DNA of 64,000 nt from Lepturacanthus savala (taxonomy: Eukaryota; Chordata; Actinopteri; Scombriformes; Trichiuridae): positions 868,001-932,000 of the forward strand of contig JARUPU010000033.1 of assembly GCA_030544235.1 (NCBI GenBank). Reading direction: 5' to 3'. Of the stretch, positions 48,950 through 59,500 are shown piece after piece (within the stretch, counting starts at the first letter, position 1; each line of letters starts with the position of its first letter). The notes beneath the pieces are model-generated. The model saw only the letters and a program-made list of their open reading frames with translations, ran no database searches and was not told the origin of the DNA. A program made the translations under genes and the position numbers.

Positions 48950-50093
48950 TCATACAGATCCACACAACTGCCAGTAGCAGGAGTCCTGAACTTGTCCACA
49001 GCATTTTCTCTCTATATCCGTGGGCATCTCCTGGCAGTTTGTGTAGACACACCATGGGGGTCACCCTGCAGCTGGGGGGTCTGATGGAGGGGCACTGGAT
49101 GTAAGTTGGAGCACGTCGAGCATTAGACTGAAGTCACGGGTCAGACAGAGCTCCAGCAGTTCATGTGATTGTTCTAAGCTCAGTGAGTGAATCCTGGCCT
49201 GTAAATAAAATAACAAACTCTAAAGAACAGCCATGTTGTCCTTGTATTTTATGTATACAGTCCATTATAGGTAAGTTAACAAGTCACTGAAAACTCGATT
49301 AAGATAAAAACAGTACTTTGTCAAAGGCAAGATACGTTTAAAAAGTAATATCATTTGATTTGTAATGCATTTTCATTGAAAACAATCTCAAAGCGCTGCA
49401 TAAAAGCATAATTTATACATGAAAACAATAAAAACTAACAAAATAAAATCAGTTATAATGGGCTATTTAAAATGGATAACAGAGAAGTAATGTGATAAAT
49501 ACCTGCTCGTCAGCAATCCTTCGGGCTTGAAGATCTTGTACTCTTTTTATGTCTTCGTCTACAAGACCACTTGTCCGGTCTCCGCGTGCCCTTCATCTTC
49601 CTCTTCTTCCTCTTCGGTCCCTTGGTGCTCCTCTTACATGTCGCTGGGGTTGTCCTCTGGATGTAGATGGCTCCAGAGTATAATGAGAATCAGAACCAAC
49701 AAGGCTCTCATCATGGAAGCTCTAAATAAATGAACAATGTATATAACACAGCTAAAAGTCAAACAAAACACACTTGTGATTCAGCTACATATTATAAACT
49801 TGATAAATTAGGATAACTTTAGCTATGATGTAAAATTCTGCACACTACTGTAAAGATATTTGGTCAAAAAAAACATAATGGTGATATACACTGCTCAATG
49901 CGTTCAAAGCAACAAGGTGAACAGTTAACAGAGATTTGCTGTTTTTACTTGGCTTAAACCTATAAAAATAAAAACTGAAAAGTCAAACCTCTAATCTAAT
50001 ATATTAATAAATATAACTTTAAATAGCCATAATGTTAGTCTTTTAGGTTAATTATGATGTTGTGAGGAATTTTCTTACCTGTGAATGAGCCAT
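48950..50093 (-). pseudogene. P2RX7_C-like gene, left copy (nonsense-mutated)
   Basis: Three-exon model on the minus strand. Exon 1 is 50093-50079 (ATGGCTCATTCACAG, M-A-H-S-Q, then GTAAG). Exon 2 is 49721-49503 (acidic start SFHDESLVGSDS, an Arg/Gly-rich stretch, then DEDIKRVQDLQARRIADEQ). Exon 3 is 49198-48950 (HSLSLEQSHELLELCL, then the Cys cluster PPWCVYTNCQEMP and ERKCCGQ). All exons join in phase 0. The exon 3 pattern resembles the zinc-binding cytoplasmic P2RX7_C domain found in many fish proteins, though shorter than usual and ending soon after CCGQ. Two stops break this copy: TGA for Gly in the Arg-rich stretch of exon 2 and TGA for Arg just before PPWC in exon 3. It keeps the start exon and the upstream region that the right copy lacks. 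Confidence 0.65.
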
Positions 50094-50338
50094 ACGAAAA
50101 AACTTAGCGGAATGTAGTAGCGTTGCTTTCGCTAACCTTCGAGAACAAGCGGTGCACGCTCCTGTTCTCTGGGGACGTGGCTTCACGGGGGAGTCTGGAG
50201 ACAGGGGGTTGGTCTTGTGAGGTGTTTTTTTTTTAAAATGCTGCCTGCTCGAAGCAAGTTTAACCCTAACCCTAACCCTAACCCCACCCTACCTTTAACT
50301 GAGTTTTGGGAACCGGTTGCACAAAACTGGGTTTATAT
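50094..50338 (-). promoter_or_regulatory. Upstream region of the left P2RX7_C-like gene
   Basis: G/C-richer sequence immediately before the start exon on the minus strand, with several CG dinucleotides. It lies outside the inverted repeat, so only the left copy has it. No TATA box is evident. It includes the telomere-like run at 50261-50285. Promoter function is inference from position. Confidence 0.35.
50261..50285 (+). repeat. Telomere-like TAACCC run
   Basis: Four copies of TAACCC in a row, then a degenerate CCCACCC. This is the vertebrate telomere unit but far too short for a telomere; it is an interstitial trace. Confidence 0.85.
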
Positions 50339-50515
50339 CAGTGGTGTCAAAAGTACACACATTTGTTACTTAAGTAAAAGTATAGATACTGCAGTTTAAA
50401 AACACTCTGGTAAAAGTTTATGTATCAACTTGATGTCTTTACTCAAGTAAACTGAAAAGGTATGTGCTCATAAATCTACTTAAAGTATAAAGTAACATAA
50501 AAAAAAATACATAAA
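50339..50515. mobile_element. hAT-like short element fragment
   Basis: Begins CAGTGGTGTCAAAAGTAC and continues with ACTTAAGTAAAAGTATAGATAC, the usual end of a very common fish non-autonomous hAT group. The right end is not defined. Confidence 0.55.
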
Positions 50516-51067
50516 ATAAATTAGTCGGTGCCAATATATAGATTGGAAGCTTAATTTGAAACGGATTATACACGTGGCCTAAGACACAGCATCATCATAA
50601 TCCCATTACTATCAAAGACAAAGCAACTCGAGGAGCATGTTCTTTCTCAAACTTTTTTGGAATTCAACATCCAAACTGAGGTAGCACTCAAGAGGTAGGT
50701 ATTCAGGCCTGCAAAACTGCCAGAAACAGAGAGACACTAGCAGTACATGGCGGTGATGATGGTAACATTTCCATAGGGGGTCTATTTGGAAAGGCAACAG
50801 GCATTGGATATTTATACCTTTTGGTTCTTAAAAGAAAAAAAAATGCTGATTTTTTGTTTCCTTCTTTGGCTCAATAGACAAATCATCACTTACTCTTTGA
50901 GTTAATCATTCAGCCATTTGAATCAGGTTCACGCGGCAGGCACAGGCAAAAGAACCTGCTCCTCTAGGACCACACATGGGTCGAGATGATGCTTTATTGG
51001 ACGTCGGAACTCGGAGCTACACACAACATAACATCAGAACTGAGCACTTCCAGCTTAAAAACTGGGG
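50516..51067. other. No recognised gene
   Basis: Mixed unique sequence. The minus-strand frame at 50797-50612 shows no domain. 50930-51060 is somewhat G/C-richer with a run of CCTGCTCCTCTAGGACC, possibly the edge of an older element. Confidence 0.4.
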
Positions 51068-51290
51068 TATCATCAGAGGTGTCAAGTAATGAAGTACAAA
51101 TACTTTGTTAGTGTACTTACGTACACTTTTTAGGTATCTATACTTTACTCCATTACTATTTTTTCTGCCTACTTCTGACTTCTAGTCATTACATTTTCAC
51201 ACAAGTATCTGTACTTTCTATTGCATTTTCTATTGCATTACATTTTTAAAACCAATGGTCTCGTTACTCTTGCTTTAACTTGGTGAACCG
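51068..51290 (+). repeat. hAT-like short repeat, copy a
   Basis: Starts CAGAGGTGTCAAGTAA and shares long exact words with 53868-54062 in the same orientation (ACTTTTTAGGTATCTAT and TTTTCACACAAG, among others). The CAGAGGTG start is typical of fish hAT short elements. Non-coding. Confidence 0.75.
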
Positions 51291-51699
51291 CTAACTTTTG
51301 TAAAACGGATGAAAACTGTTGCACTGTGTCGGATGCCGGCCGGAAGAACCAGAGCGTGGGTCTATCTATGGGCTACAAATGCGCCTTCAAAAATAAATAT
51401 TATACAAACATAAAAAAAACTTTTTTATGTCTGCATGGGCGCAGATAGCACAGAGGACACATTTACAGTGACACCGATCTGTCCCCCTCTCCCACACTGT
51501 CCCTACGTAAGTCAACAAACAGGTTAAATAAAGGCGAAAGTGATCGTCGCAGTGTTTTTGCAACGAGGTGCATTCAGTTGTCCTTGTAAATCGGAAGTTT
51601 GAAGTCAGAGAAGCACTGAAATCTAGCATCTATACAAGTACCCCGAAAAATGTCATACTGCGCAATCGGCTTAGTTACAGTTTTTTGGTTTTTTGTGAT
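51291..51699. other. No recognised gene
   Basis: Probably the interior of the hAT-like element that starts at 51068 (CCGGCCGGAAGAACCAGAG and following). The minus-strand 80-residue frame at 51629-51387 has no recognisable domain. Confidence 0.4.
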
Positions 51700-53000
51700 G
51701 TTTGTTGAAGAAAATTCCAGAGTCTTGTACAAGTTTGCTGTATGGTGGGAAATTTATTCTCAGTGATCTATACGGTCACAGACCAAGTCTGTTACAGAAA
51801 GTCAACCCCGAATGGTGGTGGGTCTATAGCTTCTATGTCATGAGATCAAAGCAATCACAAGGAAAACAAAGACATTTGGATGTCAACAAAAGGGAAGGTG
51901 GGGAACATCAAAGGAATTCAGTTGGCTTTGATGTGACGCATGAATCAATGTCTGGTGACCTTCACATTTGGAGATATGTGAAATTCCCAGTAACCCTACG
52001 AAGAAGCACAGACATTCTACAATGTGATAGCTTTAGCTGTTCAGCGGAATGTGATCCAGCATATAACTTTGTGAGTAGCCTTCAACCAAAAATTTAATTG
52101 AAAGTGCAAATGACAGTTGGGTCCTCAGGAAAACCTATGAATAAACTAGTAGAGCTAGCTCAGCATCATTGGGATAATACAGAACAAATATATTATAAAA
52201 TGCAAGAAATGCTAATGTATGTTCAAGTTTCTCACTATACAGGCGGAGCTCCGAGAGGTTGCAGTGGCAGGGGAACCAACAACAGAGGAAGGAGGGACAG
52301 AAATACATGACAATCAATCAAATCAGAAAGTGATCCTTCTTCTTTTGTGGTGAGCCAGATCACTGGGTAGGGGACTGTCCACATAGAGCACAACAAAACA
52401 AATATACCCTGCCTATGGCGGCATTAGGGAGAACTCAGGAGGAATACCAGCATCCCCCACCGCACAACTCATAGAGCTGTCAGGACAGTGACCAAATTAA
52501 AACAGAAGGAAATGTTATCCAAGCTCCACTAATTAAATTGGCAACAACAAATGAAGAACCTAATTTCATGATCGAGGTAAATAGAGACCTTATGTCTTGT
52601 GGATACAGGAGCTTCACTTTCGAATTTAAAACCAACAAAATCCATAAAGTTGAAAAAATCCAAAGAAACAGTAAGAGTTGTGGGTGTTGGAGGGATTCTT
52701 TTGAGTCTACCAGTATCTACTACAAGTCTACTATTTCTAATTTCTATAGGGCCTTTTACTGAAAATGTGTCAGGTTTCACAACTTCTCATTCATTTCATG
52801 TGGGAAAAGATGTGTCATACGTTTCTTCTTCTTTTTTTCCTCAAAACTGGGTGCCAATAAATAAGATCTGTCCCGTCTTTTCTTTCATAACATGTGACCG
52901 ACCAGGTCACATGGGAAATATCCACAGACGAAGGTGGGGCAATCCACAGCCCGGCCAAGACTGTGGACTCCACATGCATAGCTATTTACAACTATGAGAA
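51700..53000 (+). pseudogene. Endogenous retrovirus gag/protease remnant
   Basis: Broken frames on the plus strand in retroviral order. 51702-52097 is a 131-residue frame with an FSCSAECDPAYNF segment. 52098-52310 is a basic, Gly/Arg-rich frame of nucleocapsid type. A single zinc knuckle lies at 52336-52380; it keeps its later Cys (52346), His (52361) and Cys (52376) ligands, but the first Cys position reads Phe. The aspartic protease active-site motif (VDTGAS) and a following hydrophobic flap-like segment are in the frame 52599-52997. Stops and frameshifts separate all parts. No polymerase, envelope or long terminal repeats were identified. The single knuckle followed by protease fits a class I (gamma/epsilon-like) fish retrovirus; this is inference. 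The copy is old and non-functional. Confidence 0.65.
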
Positions 53001-53665
53001 ATTTAAATCCCTGAAACAGCTACATCTAGTGAAGATAGACTGGTAGCAAGATGCATAGTCAGCCATGATGGCATTTACCATGGTAACATTTTGATTTGAC
53101 TTTTGTATGGGGGCTGTTTTAGCCATCTAGATTTTAGTAATCGTAAAGCAGCCAAATGCAACTTCAAGAGTTGACAATTTTCTTTGTATTAGTACTGCTA
53201 TACTGAAAGCTGCCATACTGAAAGTCAAAAGGACAAACCAGAGACAGATAACTTAAAACGTTCCTCTACTATAGTCTCCACACTCTTCAGCCTGTTTTGG
53301 GTTTTTGTGACTTGGCAAAATGGTCCATTTATTTTGCTTTTTTGAAAAGTACAGTAACCCTAGGATCACCTCAGGCAGTTACTTTGACATTTTTGTTTGT
53401 ATTGGTCATCTGAAAGCCAAATGTTTTCTGATTGAAATTTTGAAAGTGAATTTTTTTTTTAAATGTAACTTTAAGAAGCATTTGCACTTTGAAGGAACGG
53501 AATGTTGCTTTAATAAAAAAGCAACAGTTTACATTGGTTACACATGCTGTGTATTTTTCTAGATGGTGATGACCACCACATTTGGCTTGTATTGTTACAC
53601 AATTGCATACTTGATTGTTATAAATAAATGTGAGTTTAAGGAATTCAATTTTGTGTCATTTATTT
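53001..53665. other. No recognised gene; possible 3' UTR-like end
   Basis: AT-rich sequence without domains. An AATAAA lies at about 53624-53629, followed by GTGAG. The short frame at 53320-53562 has no recognisable feature. Confidence 0.4.
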
Positions 53666-53666
53666 G

Positions 53667-53865
53667 AATATATATATATATATATATAGTAGCTCATTAG
53701 TTCATTGATTTCAATGTAACTTTCTTCAATAAGTCTAACATAACTTTGTTCACTAAATCAAATATGACTTTGTGTAATAAATACAACATGGCTTTATTTA
53801 ATAATTCCACCATAACTCTGTTAAATGAACTCAACATAACTGTGTTGAATACATCTAAACCAGAG
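53667..53865 (+). repeat. (TA)n run and degenerate ~29-bp tandem repeat
   Basis: A (AT)11-like run at about 53668-53688 is followed by five to six diverged units of about 29-30 bp with the core TAACTTTGTT..A(T/C)..A..C(A/C)A. The unit repeats up to the start of the hAT-like copy b. Non-coding. Confidence 0.7.
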
Positions 53866-53867
53866 GT

Positions 53868-54062
53868 GTCAAGTAACGAAGTACAAATACTTTGTTACTG
53901 TACTTAAGTACACTTTTTAGGTATCTATCCTTTACTCCATTACTATTTTCTCTGCCTACTTCTGGCTTCTACTCATTACATTTTCACACAAGAATCTGTA
54001 CTTTCTATTGCTTACATTTTTAAAACCAACGATCTCGTTACTCTTGCTTTAAGAGTCTCAGG
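53868..54062 (+). repeat. hAT-like short repeat, copy b
   Basis: Direct repeat of 51068-51290, starting CAGAGGTGTCAAGTAACG. It lacks the duplicated TTTCTATTGCATT segment seen in copy a. It flanks the retroviral remnant on the other side. Confidence 0.75.
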
Positions 54063-54818
54063 AAGATAGAGTGGGTGATGTCATTGTTAGTGTAGAGGGA
54101 GAGAAAATGGCCCAAAAAAATAAATTTATAAATTGCTGTAGTAACTGCTACACTCACTGCACATCAATAATTGTTATATCAAAACGTAGGCACGACTGTC
54201 GTCGTGATCGAAAAAATACCACTAACCAAGCTGTGAATTCTACACAGAATTAAAAATTATATCAGTACGACCGGGGAAAGCCTGCTCTCAGAAAATCTGA
54301 TCATTTTGTCACCATCTTTTACGGTTTTCGATTTATGAGCATTTGTTTGGCATGTGGTCCGACCAGAGGTAGCCTTTCTGCCTCCCCAGATTTAGTCGGA
54401 TAGTCATGAATTCAAATGTAGCAGAGAAGTTAGTCACCATGGTAACGGCCCAGCTGCTGGAGATTACATATTGCATTAATGGCCGACAATATATCAATAA
54501 ATTAATTCTAACATTATTAACATTCTATTTTTAGAATGAATTTACTGTATTCAAACATCCTAAATAATATACATTATAATGTAGCTAATGTACCATTTGT
54601 AAGGAGTGTCTAGAACATACCAATATAAGTCTTTTGCTCAAGTTCTTCGACCCATGCCAGATGTCTATGGAATGGTTTATACAACATTCTTTGTAAACTC
54701 TTTTAGTTGAAGGGCATCAACGTAAAAAAAACAAAAAAAAAAAAAAACAAGTTAAAAAAATTATCCAGTCGTTTCTTATAGTTATACTTGTGGTGTAGCT
54801 GCAATGTACAGTGCTCCA
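54063..54818. other. No recognised gene
   Basis: AT-rich; an A-run with single C and G interruptions lies at 54723-54760. The 60-residue frame at 54071 is not supported by any domain. Confidence 0.4.
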
Positions 54819-55506
54819 TAAACTTTCTCTCGTTTGGAAGAGAACAATGAGATGAAAAGCCTTGTAGGCCTAAATCAGTTAAATATTTTTAGAGAAAATC
54901 TTGTTAACCTTTTACTTTATGTACAATGGTATGGAAAAGCTATTGTTTTCATGTGGTTCATGTTTTAAAGCTTTTATTGCTCCATAAGCATTCTCTCGGT
55001 CGGAAGAGCACAATCAGATGAAAAGCCTTGTAGGCCTAAATCAATGAAATATTTTTACAGAAAATCTTGTTTACCTTTTATTTTGTGTACAATGGTATAG
55101 TTTTGGATTAGGAATTCACCTGGGAAAACTATTGTTTTCATGTGGTTCATGTTTTAAACTTTTTATGGCTCCAGAAGCTTTCTCTCGGTCTGAAGAGCAC
55201 AAAAAGATAAAAAGCTATGTAGGCCTAAATCAGTACAATATTTTTACAGAAAATCTTGTTTACCTCATACTTTATGTGAAATGGTATACTTTTGGATTAG
55301 AAATTCACCTGGGAAAGCTATTGTTTTCATGTGGATCATGTTTTAAAGTTTTTATCGCTCCATAAGCATTCTCTCGGTCGGAAGAGAACAATAATTTGAA
55401 AAGCGATGTATGCCTGAATCAGTGAAATATTTTTACAGAAAATCGTATTTACCTTTTATTTTATGTACGTATGTATAGTTTTGGATTAGAAATTCACCTG
55501 GGAAAG
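54819..55506 (+). repeat. Second patch of diverged satellite monomers
   Basis: About 3.6 monomers of the 189-bp satellite in the same orientation as the main array. They resemble the diverged edge monomers (GTTCATGTTTTAAA, CCTGGGAAAGCTATTG) rather than the homogenised core. One monomer lacks the AGTTTTGGATCAGAAATTC block (near 54935). The patch ends in CACCTGGGAAAG at exactly the point where the main array ends. Confidence 0.92.
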
Positions 55507-55880
55507 TCCGACATTATTTTCCAGACATCCAGAATCCAGACATCTATAGTAACAAAGTGAAATTCTTTTGGCATAAAGGTCACCACAGGGGTTACTACAG
55601 GAATAGCAGAAAGGCGACAGAAGGCCACACAAATTTAAATAATTTCATCAAGAAGCCATGGGAAGGCCTCGTTCAATCTCAAATATTAGGCTTCACATAC
55701 ACCAATGGGTGCAAGGAAGAACAACTGTATCAACAACAGTGGTCAAACGCACTCTAGTGCCTGAAATGCCTATACTAACGTTAAAAGTTAAAATATATTG
55801 TGAGTATGTAATGATGTTGTTGTTGAAATCACTGTTTGTAATGATGAGAAGTAAGGTTAAAGAAAAACTAGACAATTCAC
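55507..55880 (+). repeat. Satellite-flank module, copy 2
   Basis: Direct copy of 30068-30446. Here the frame stays open for about 280 bases up to 55757 (VKFFWHKGHHRGYYRN, NNFIKKPWEGLVQSQILGF). No family is recognised. It lies 45 bp from the inner boundary of the right arm of the inverted repeat. Confidence 0.85.
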
Positions 55881-56191
55881 AATTGTTTTTATTTATTTAT
55901 TTTATAGGTGTAAGAAATTGTATGCCAGTAAAAACAGCAAATCTCTGTTACCTGTTCACCTTGTTGTATATCACCATTATGTTTTTTTTTCTGAACAGCC
56001 CCAATTCATACGCTACCTAGCTGCTAATGTTACATAGTGATGTTTATGACCAAATATCTTTACAGTAGTGTGCAGAACTTTACATCATAGCAAAAGTTAT
56101 CCTAATTTATCAAGTTTATAATATGTAGCTGAATCACAAGTGTGTTTTGTTTGACTTTTAGCTGTGTTATATAAATTGTTCATTGATTTAG

Positions 56192-56963
56192 AGCTTCCAT
56201 GACGAGAGCCTTGTTGGTTCTGATTCTGATTATACTCCGGAGCCATCTACATCCAGAGAACAACCCCAGCGACATATAAGAGGAGCACCAAGGGCCCGAA
56301 GAGGAAGAAGAGAAAGAGGAAGGGCACGCGGAGACCGGACAAGTGTTCTTGTAGACGAAGACATAAAAAGAGTACAAGATCTTCAAGCCCGAAGGATTGC
56401 TGACGAGCAGGTATTCATCACATTACTTCTCTGTTATCCATTTTAAATAGCCCATTATAACTGATTTTATTTTGTTAGTTTTTATTGTTTTCATGTATAA
56501 CGTATGCTTTTATGTAGCGCTTTGAGATTGTTTTCAATGAAAATGCATTACAAATCAAATGATATTACTTTTTAAACGTATCTTGCCTCTGACAAAGAAC
56601 TGTTTTTATCTTAATCGAGTTTTCAGTGACTTGTTAACGTACCTATAATGGACTGTATACATAAAATACAAGGACAACATGGCTGTTCTTTAGAGTTTGT
56701 TATTTTATTTACAGGCCAGGATTCACTCACTGAGCTTAGAACAATCACATGAACTGCTGGAGCTCTGTCTGACCCGTGACTTCAGCCTAATGCTCGACGT
56801 GCTCCAACTTACATCCAGTGCCCCTCCATCAGACCCCCCAGCTGCAGGGCGACCCCCATGGTGTGTCTACACAAACTGCCAGGAGATGCCCATGGATATA
56901 GAGAGAAAATGCTGTGGACAAGTTCAGGACTCCTGCTACTGGCAGTTGTGTGGATCTGTATGA
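56192..56963 (+). pseudogene. P2RX7_C-like gene, right copy (exon 1 missing)
   Basis: Exon 2 is 56192-56410 (SFHDESLVGSDSDYTPEP, Arg-rich RRGRRERGRARGDR, then DEDIKRVQDLQ; donor CAG|GTATTC). Exon 3 is 56715-56963 (acceptor TTTACAG; LLELCLTRDFSLMLDVL; Cys cluster PPWCVYTNC...EMP...ERKCCGQ...C; TGA). The two exons are fully open and in phase, 156 residues, unlike the left copy. The start exon found at 50093-50079 has no counterpart here because homology stops at 55925 inside intron 1, and the satellite module lies there instead. Expression would need a new first exon. The Arg-rich patch could be a nuclear or RNA-binding signal. The domain name is from its Cys pattern; the tail is shorter than the family norm, so the protein may be truncated. 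Confidence 0.6.
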
Positions 56964-57293
56964 TATATTTAAAGTTAAAACTAAATAAATCACAGTTTAT
57001 TGGTCAGGAGACTCAAGAAAATAAAAAAAAAACATTAAAACAAAGACATATAGAATATATCAGGATCACATCAAGAAAAAAGGGAGTAAAAACTATGAAT
57101 ACACATTTAAACTACTCAGGACTTTCAGTGGGAAAATAATGATGAATAAAATAATTACTTTTTAATCTCTAAATCGTTGAATTATCAAATTTATCGGTTT
57201 CGGAATCTTCTGGAAGGACTGACGTCATCATCCAGCATAGACAGCGGCCATCTTGTTCTCTCCCTTTGACTCTCAGCTCCACTCAGTAGTTAT

Positions 57294-57992
57294 GGGAATT
57301 GTCGTTCACTTTGAAGAACTAGTTCAGTTCAGATCGTTCAGTAAAAAAACCCATTCATTTCGTTCATTTCGTTCACTCTGTGCTTTCTGCTTTCCTATTC
57401 AACAAATAAGCGTTCACTGAACCGTTTCCCTGCTAGTGGGTGCGAACCGTTCACTGAACTACTTTCCTCCAAGTGGGTGCGAACCTTTCACTGATCCGCT
57501 TCCCTGTTAGTGGGTGCGAAACGTTCAGTGAACCGCTTCCCTGCTAGTGGGTGCGAACCGTTCACTGAACCACTTGCCCATAGGTCTGAGCCATTTAGTG
57601 AACAGCTTCGCGTGAAATAGTTCTGAACGAATCCACTGAATTTAAGGGGAAGCCGTTCAGTGTACGGTTCGCTCTTGTACTGTTGGTGTATGTGTCCTTT
57701 TTTTTTTTTTTTTTTTGAATATATAGCTTTTTAAAACTCAGACATTTTACAGTAAAGGTTGGTTAAAAACAATAATACTGTTAACATTATTAATAATAAT
57801 AATAATAATAATAACTATTGTTATTATTATTATCCTTATTAAAAATAACCAATAAATCAGAAATCATTTTGTTGCATTTTATTGTCGAATAGGAAACACA
57901 CCAGCACACACATACACACATAGACACACGCCCCAACCCCTCCCCCCCACAATCTGAAATGAACTAGTTCTTCAAAGTGAACGACAATTCCC
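57294..57992. mobile_element. Short DNA element, right-arm copy
   Basis: Mirror of 47935-48616 with the same terminal inverted repeats and 37-bp internal units (57400-57560). It differs in the poly-T run (about 57697-57716) and in the much shorter C run (about 57943-57949). Confidence 0.75.
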
Positions 57993-58015
57993 AAAGTGAA
58001 CGGCTCGGCGGAGCA

Positions 58016-58060
<45 letters not shown>

Positions 58061-59320
58061 CCCGCCCTCCTCACGCGTGTAGTACAACCAGGAAAGCTGC
58101 TGCTGTTTTCTAGCTTGCCTAGGGAGGAAATATGATTGGTGACCAGACTGTTCAGCCAATTAAGGACGCCACGAACGAAAAGAACGGGTCTTTTCGAGGA
58201 AGTGAACTAGGTTCACCAAAAAGAACTCGTTCTTTTGATTCGTTCGTTCACAACCGACACAACACTACCACTCAGAGAACAAAGGACTTTGCTGCTGCTC
58301 CGCTGTTTATTGGACTATTAGACAGATTTAGACGAAAATCGCATTTTTGTGGATTATTTAATCGTTTCCTTGGATCCCGGACGCCTGTGACCGGCTTCAA
58401 CAGGTAAGATAGACTTCTTCTGAGTAAATGACTATTTTCTTTGCCTCGTCATCCCGTTAGCATTAGCCTGTTAGCTACTTCGCCAGAGTGCTTCTGACAT
58501 AACTGCTTTTAGTATTTAAATGGTTTTATGTCCGCGTGGCAGTCTGTGTCCGAGACGAAAAGTTATGTTTTTGTCAGGATTTGCTTTTTTGGTCGTTTTT
58601 TTTACCGTGTGATGTTGATGTGTTATGTTAGCATTAATGCTGTTGTTAGCCGTGTGTGTGTGTGTCTTACTATGACTGGGTGGGTGTTTCTTGGTGAGGA
58701 CAATTTATATTTTTGACAGGATTGTTGTTTTTGTTCGTGTATTGTGGTTATTGTTAGCATTAGTGCCGTTAGGCCGCTAGCTTCTTAGCCCTTTGTGTAA
58801 GACATAACTACTGTTACTGTATTTGGAGGGTGTGTGTGTGAAAATCTGCTTTTGATAGAATGAGCGTTTATTAATCACTGTCGTGTGATCTTAATGGAGT
58901 TAAAGTTTTGCAGTTAAAAAGTTTAGATACATCAGTATTATGTACTGTATAATATAATATCAGAATATTGTTATTGACATCAGTCATTTTCAGTCAGATA
59001 TTAATCAGAGTTTATTATTCTGTTTCTAGTATTGCCTAAACAATACTACTGTTTTTAATATACTTTATGTAAGGCGACCTTGAGGCTACGAAAGGCGCCC
59101 AATAAATAAAATGTATTATTATTATTATTTATATAGTGACTTTACTTTTAGTTGAGTTTTAATAAACACATCTAGCTAGTCTTGTGAGTTAATGTAGTAA
59201 AGTATTGCAGTAAAGATGTAAACAGTGTATCTCTGGTATTTATTTGTAGTCAATAATACCACACAGTAATCTGAGTCAATGAGTTTATTGGTGTGTGTGT
59301 GTGTAGTTGAACATACACAG
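57993..59320. other. Intergenic part of the right arm
   Basis: Mirror of 46641-47934. It contains the (CA)n run at 58018-58059 and the exon-like frame 58132-58407 ending in AACAG|GTAAGA. One residue of that frame differs between the arms (Thr here, Ala in the left arm). No gene is identified. Confidence 0.5.
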
Positions 59321-59500
59321 CAAAATCACAAGTGTTAATTCAACTCGCATAGAGTTAATCTTAACACTTTTCCCGAGTTTATATAATTCTGACGGATTCT
59401 GAGTAAAAATTACACTTAACAGTGTTAATATTTTCACTCTTTAATAGTGTTAAAATTTGACACCCTCAGTGTCATTTTATGACACCACATCGGTGCACTT

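Larger units (their letters stand above)
41945..49955 (+). repeat. Left arm of a large inverted repeat
   Basis: Reverse-complement match to 55925-64000. In the L1 part the coordinates of paired points sum to 105945 without drift (for example 42599-42862 pairs with 63083-63346, and 45604-46212 with 59733-60341), so there is almost no indel over 4.5 kb. Substitutions are very rare there. Toward the inner end the sum drifts by about 30 bases through microsatellite length changes and small indels, and substitutions become common. The arm may extend further left (to 40161 or beyond), since its partner leaves the window. Confidence 0.95.

Noticed and set aside
50261..50285. Chromosome end
   Set aside because: Only four TAACCC units, embedded in unique sequence on both sides.
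51068..54062. Flanking 200-bp direct repeats as retroviral LTRs
   Set aside because: They start CAGAGGTGTCAAG, lack TG...CA ends and promoter or poly(A) signals, and resemble a common fish hAT short element.
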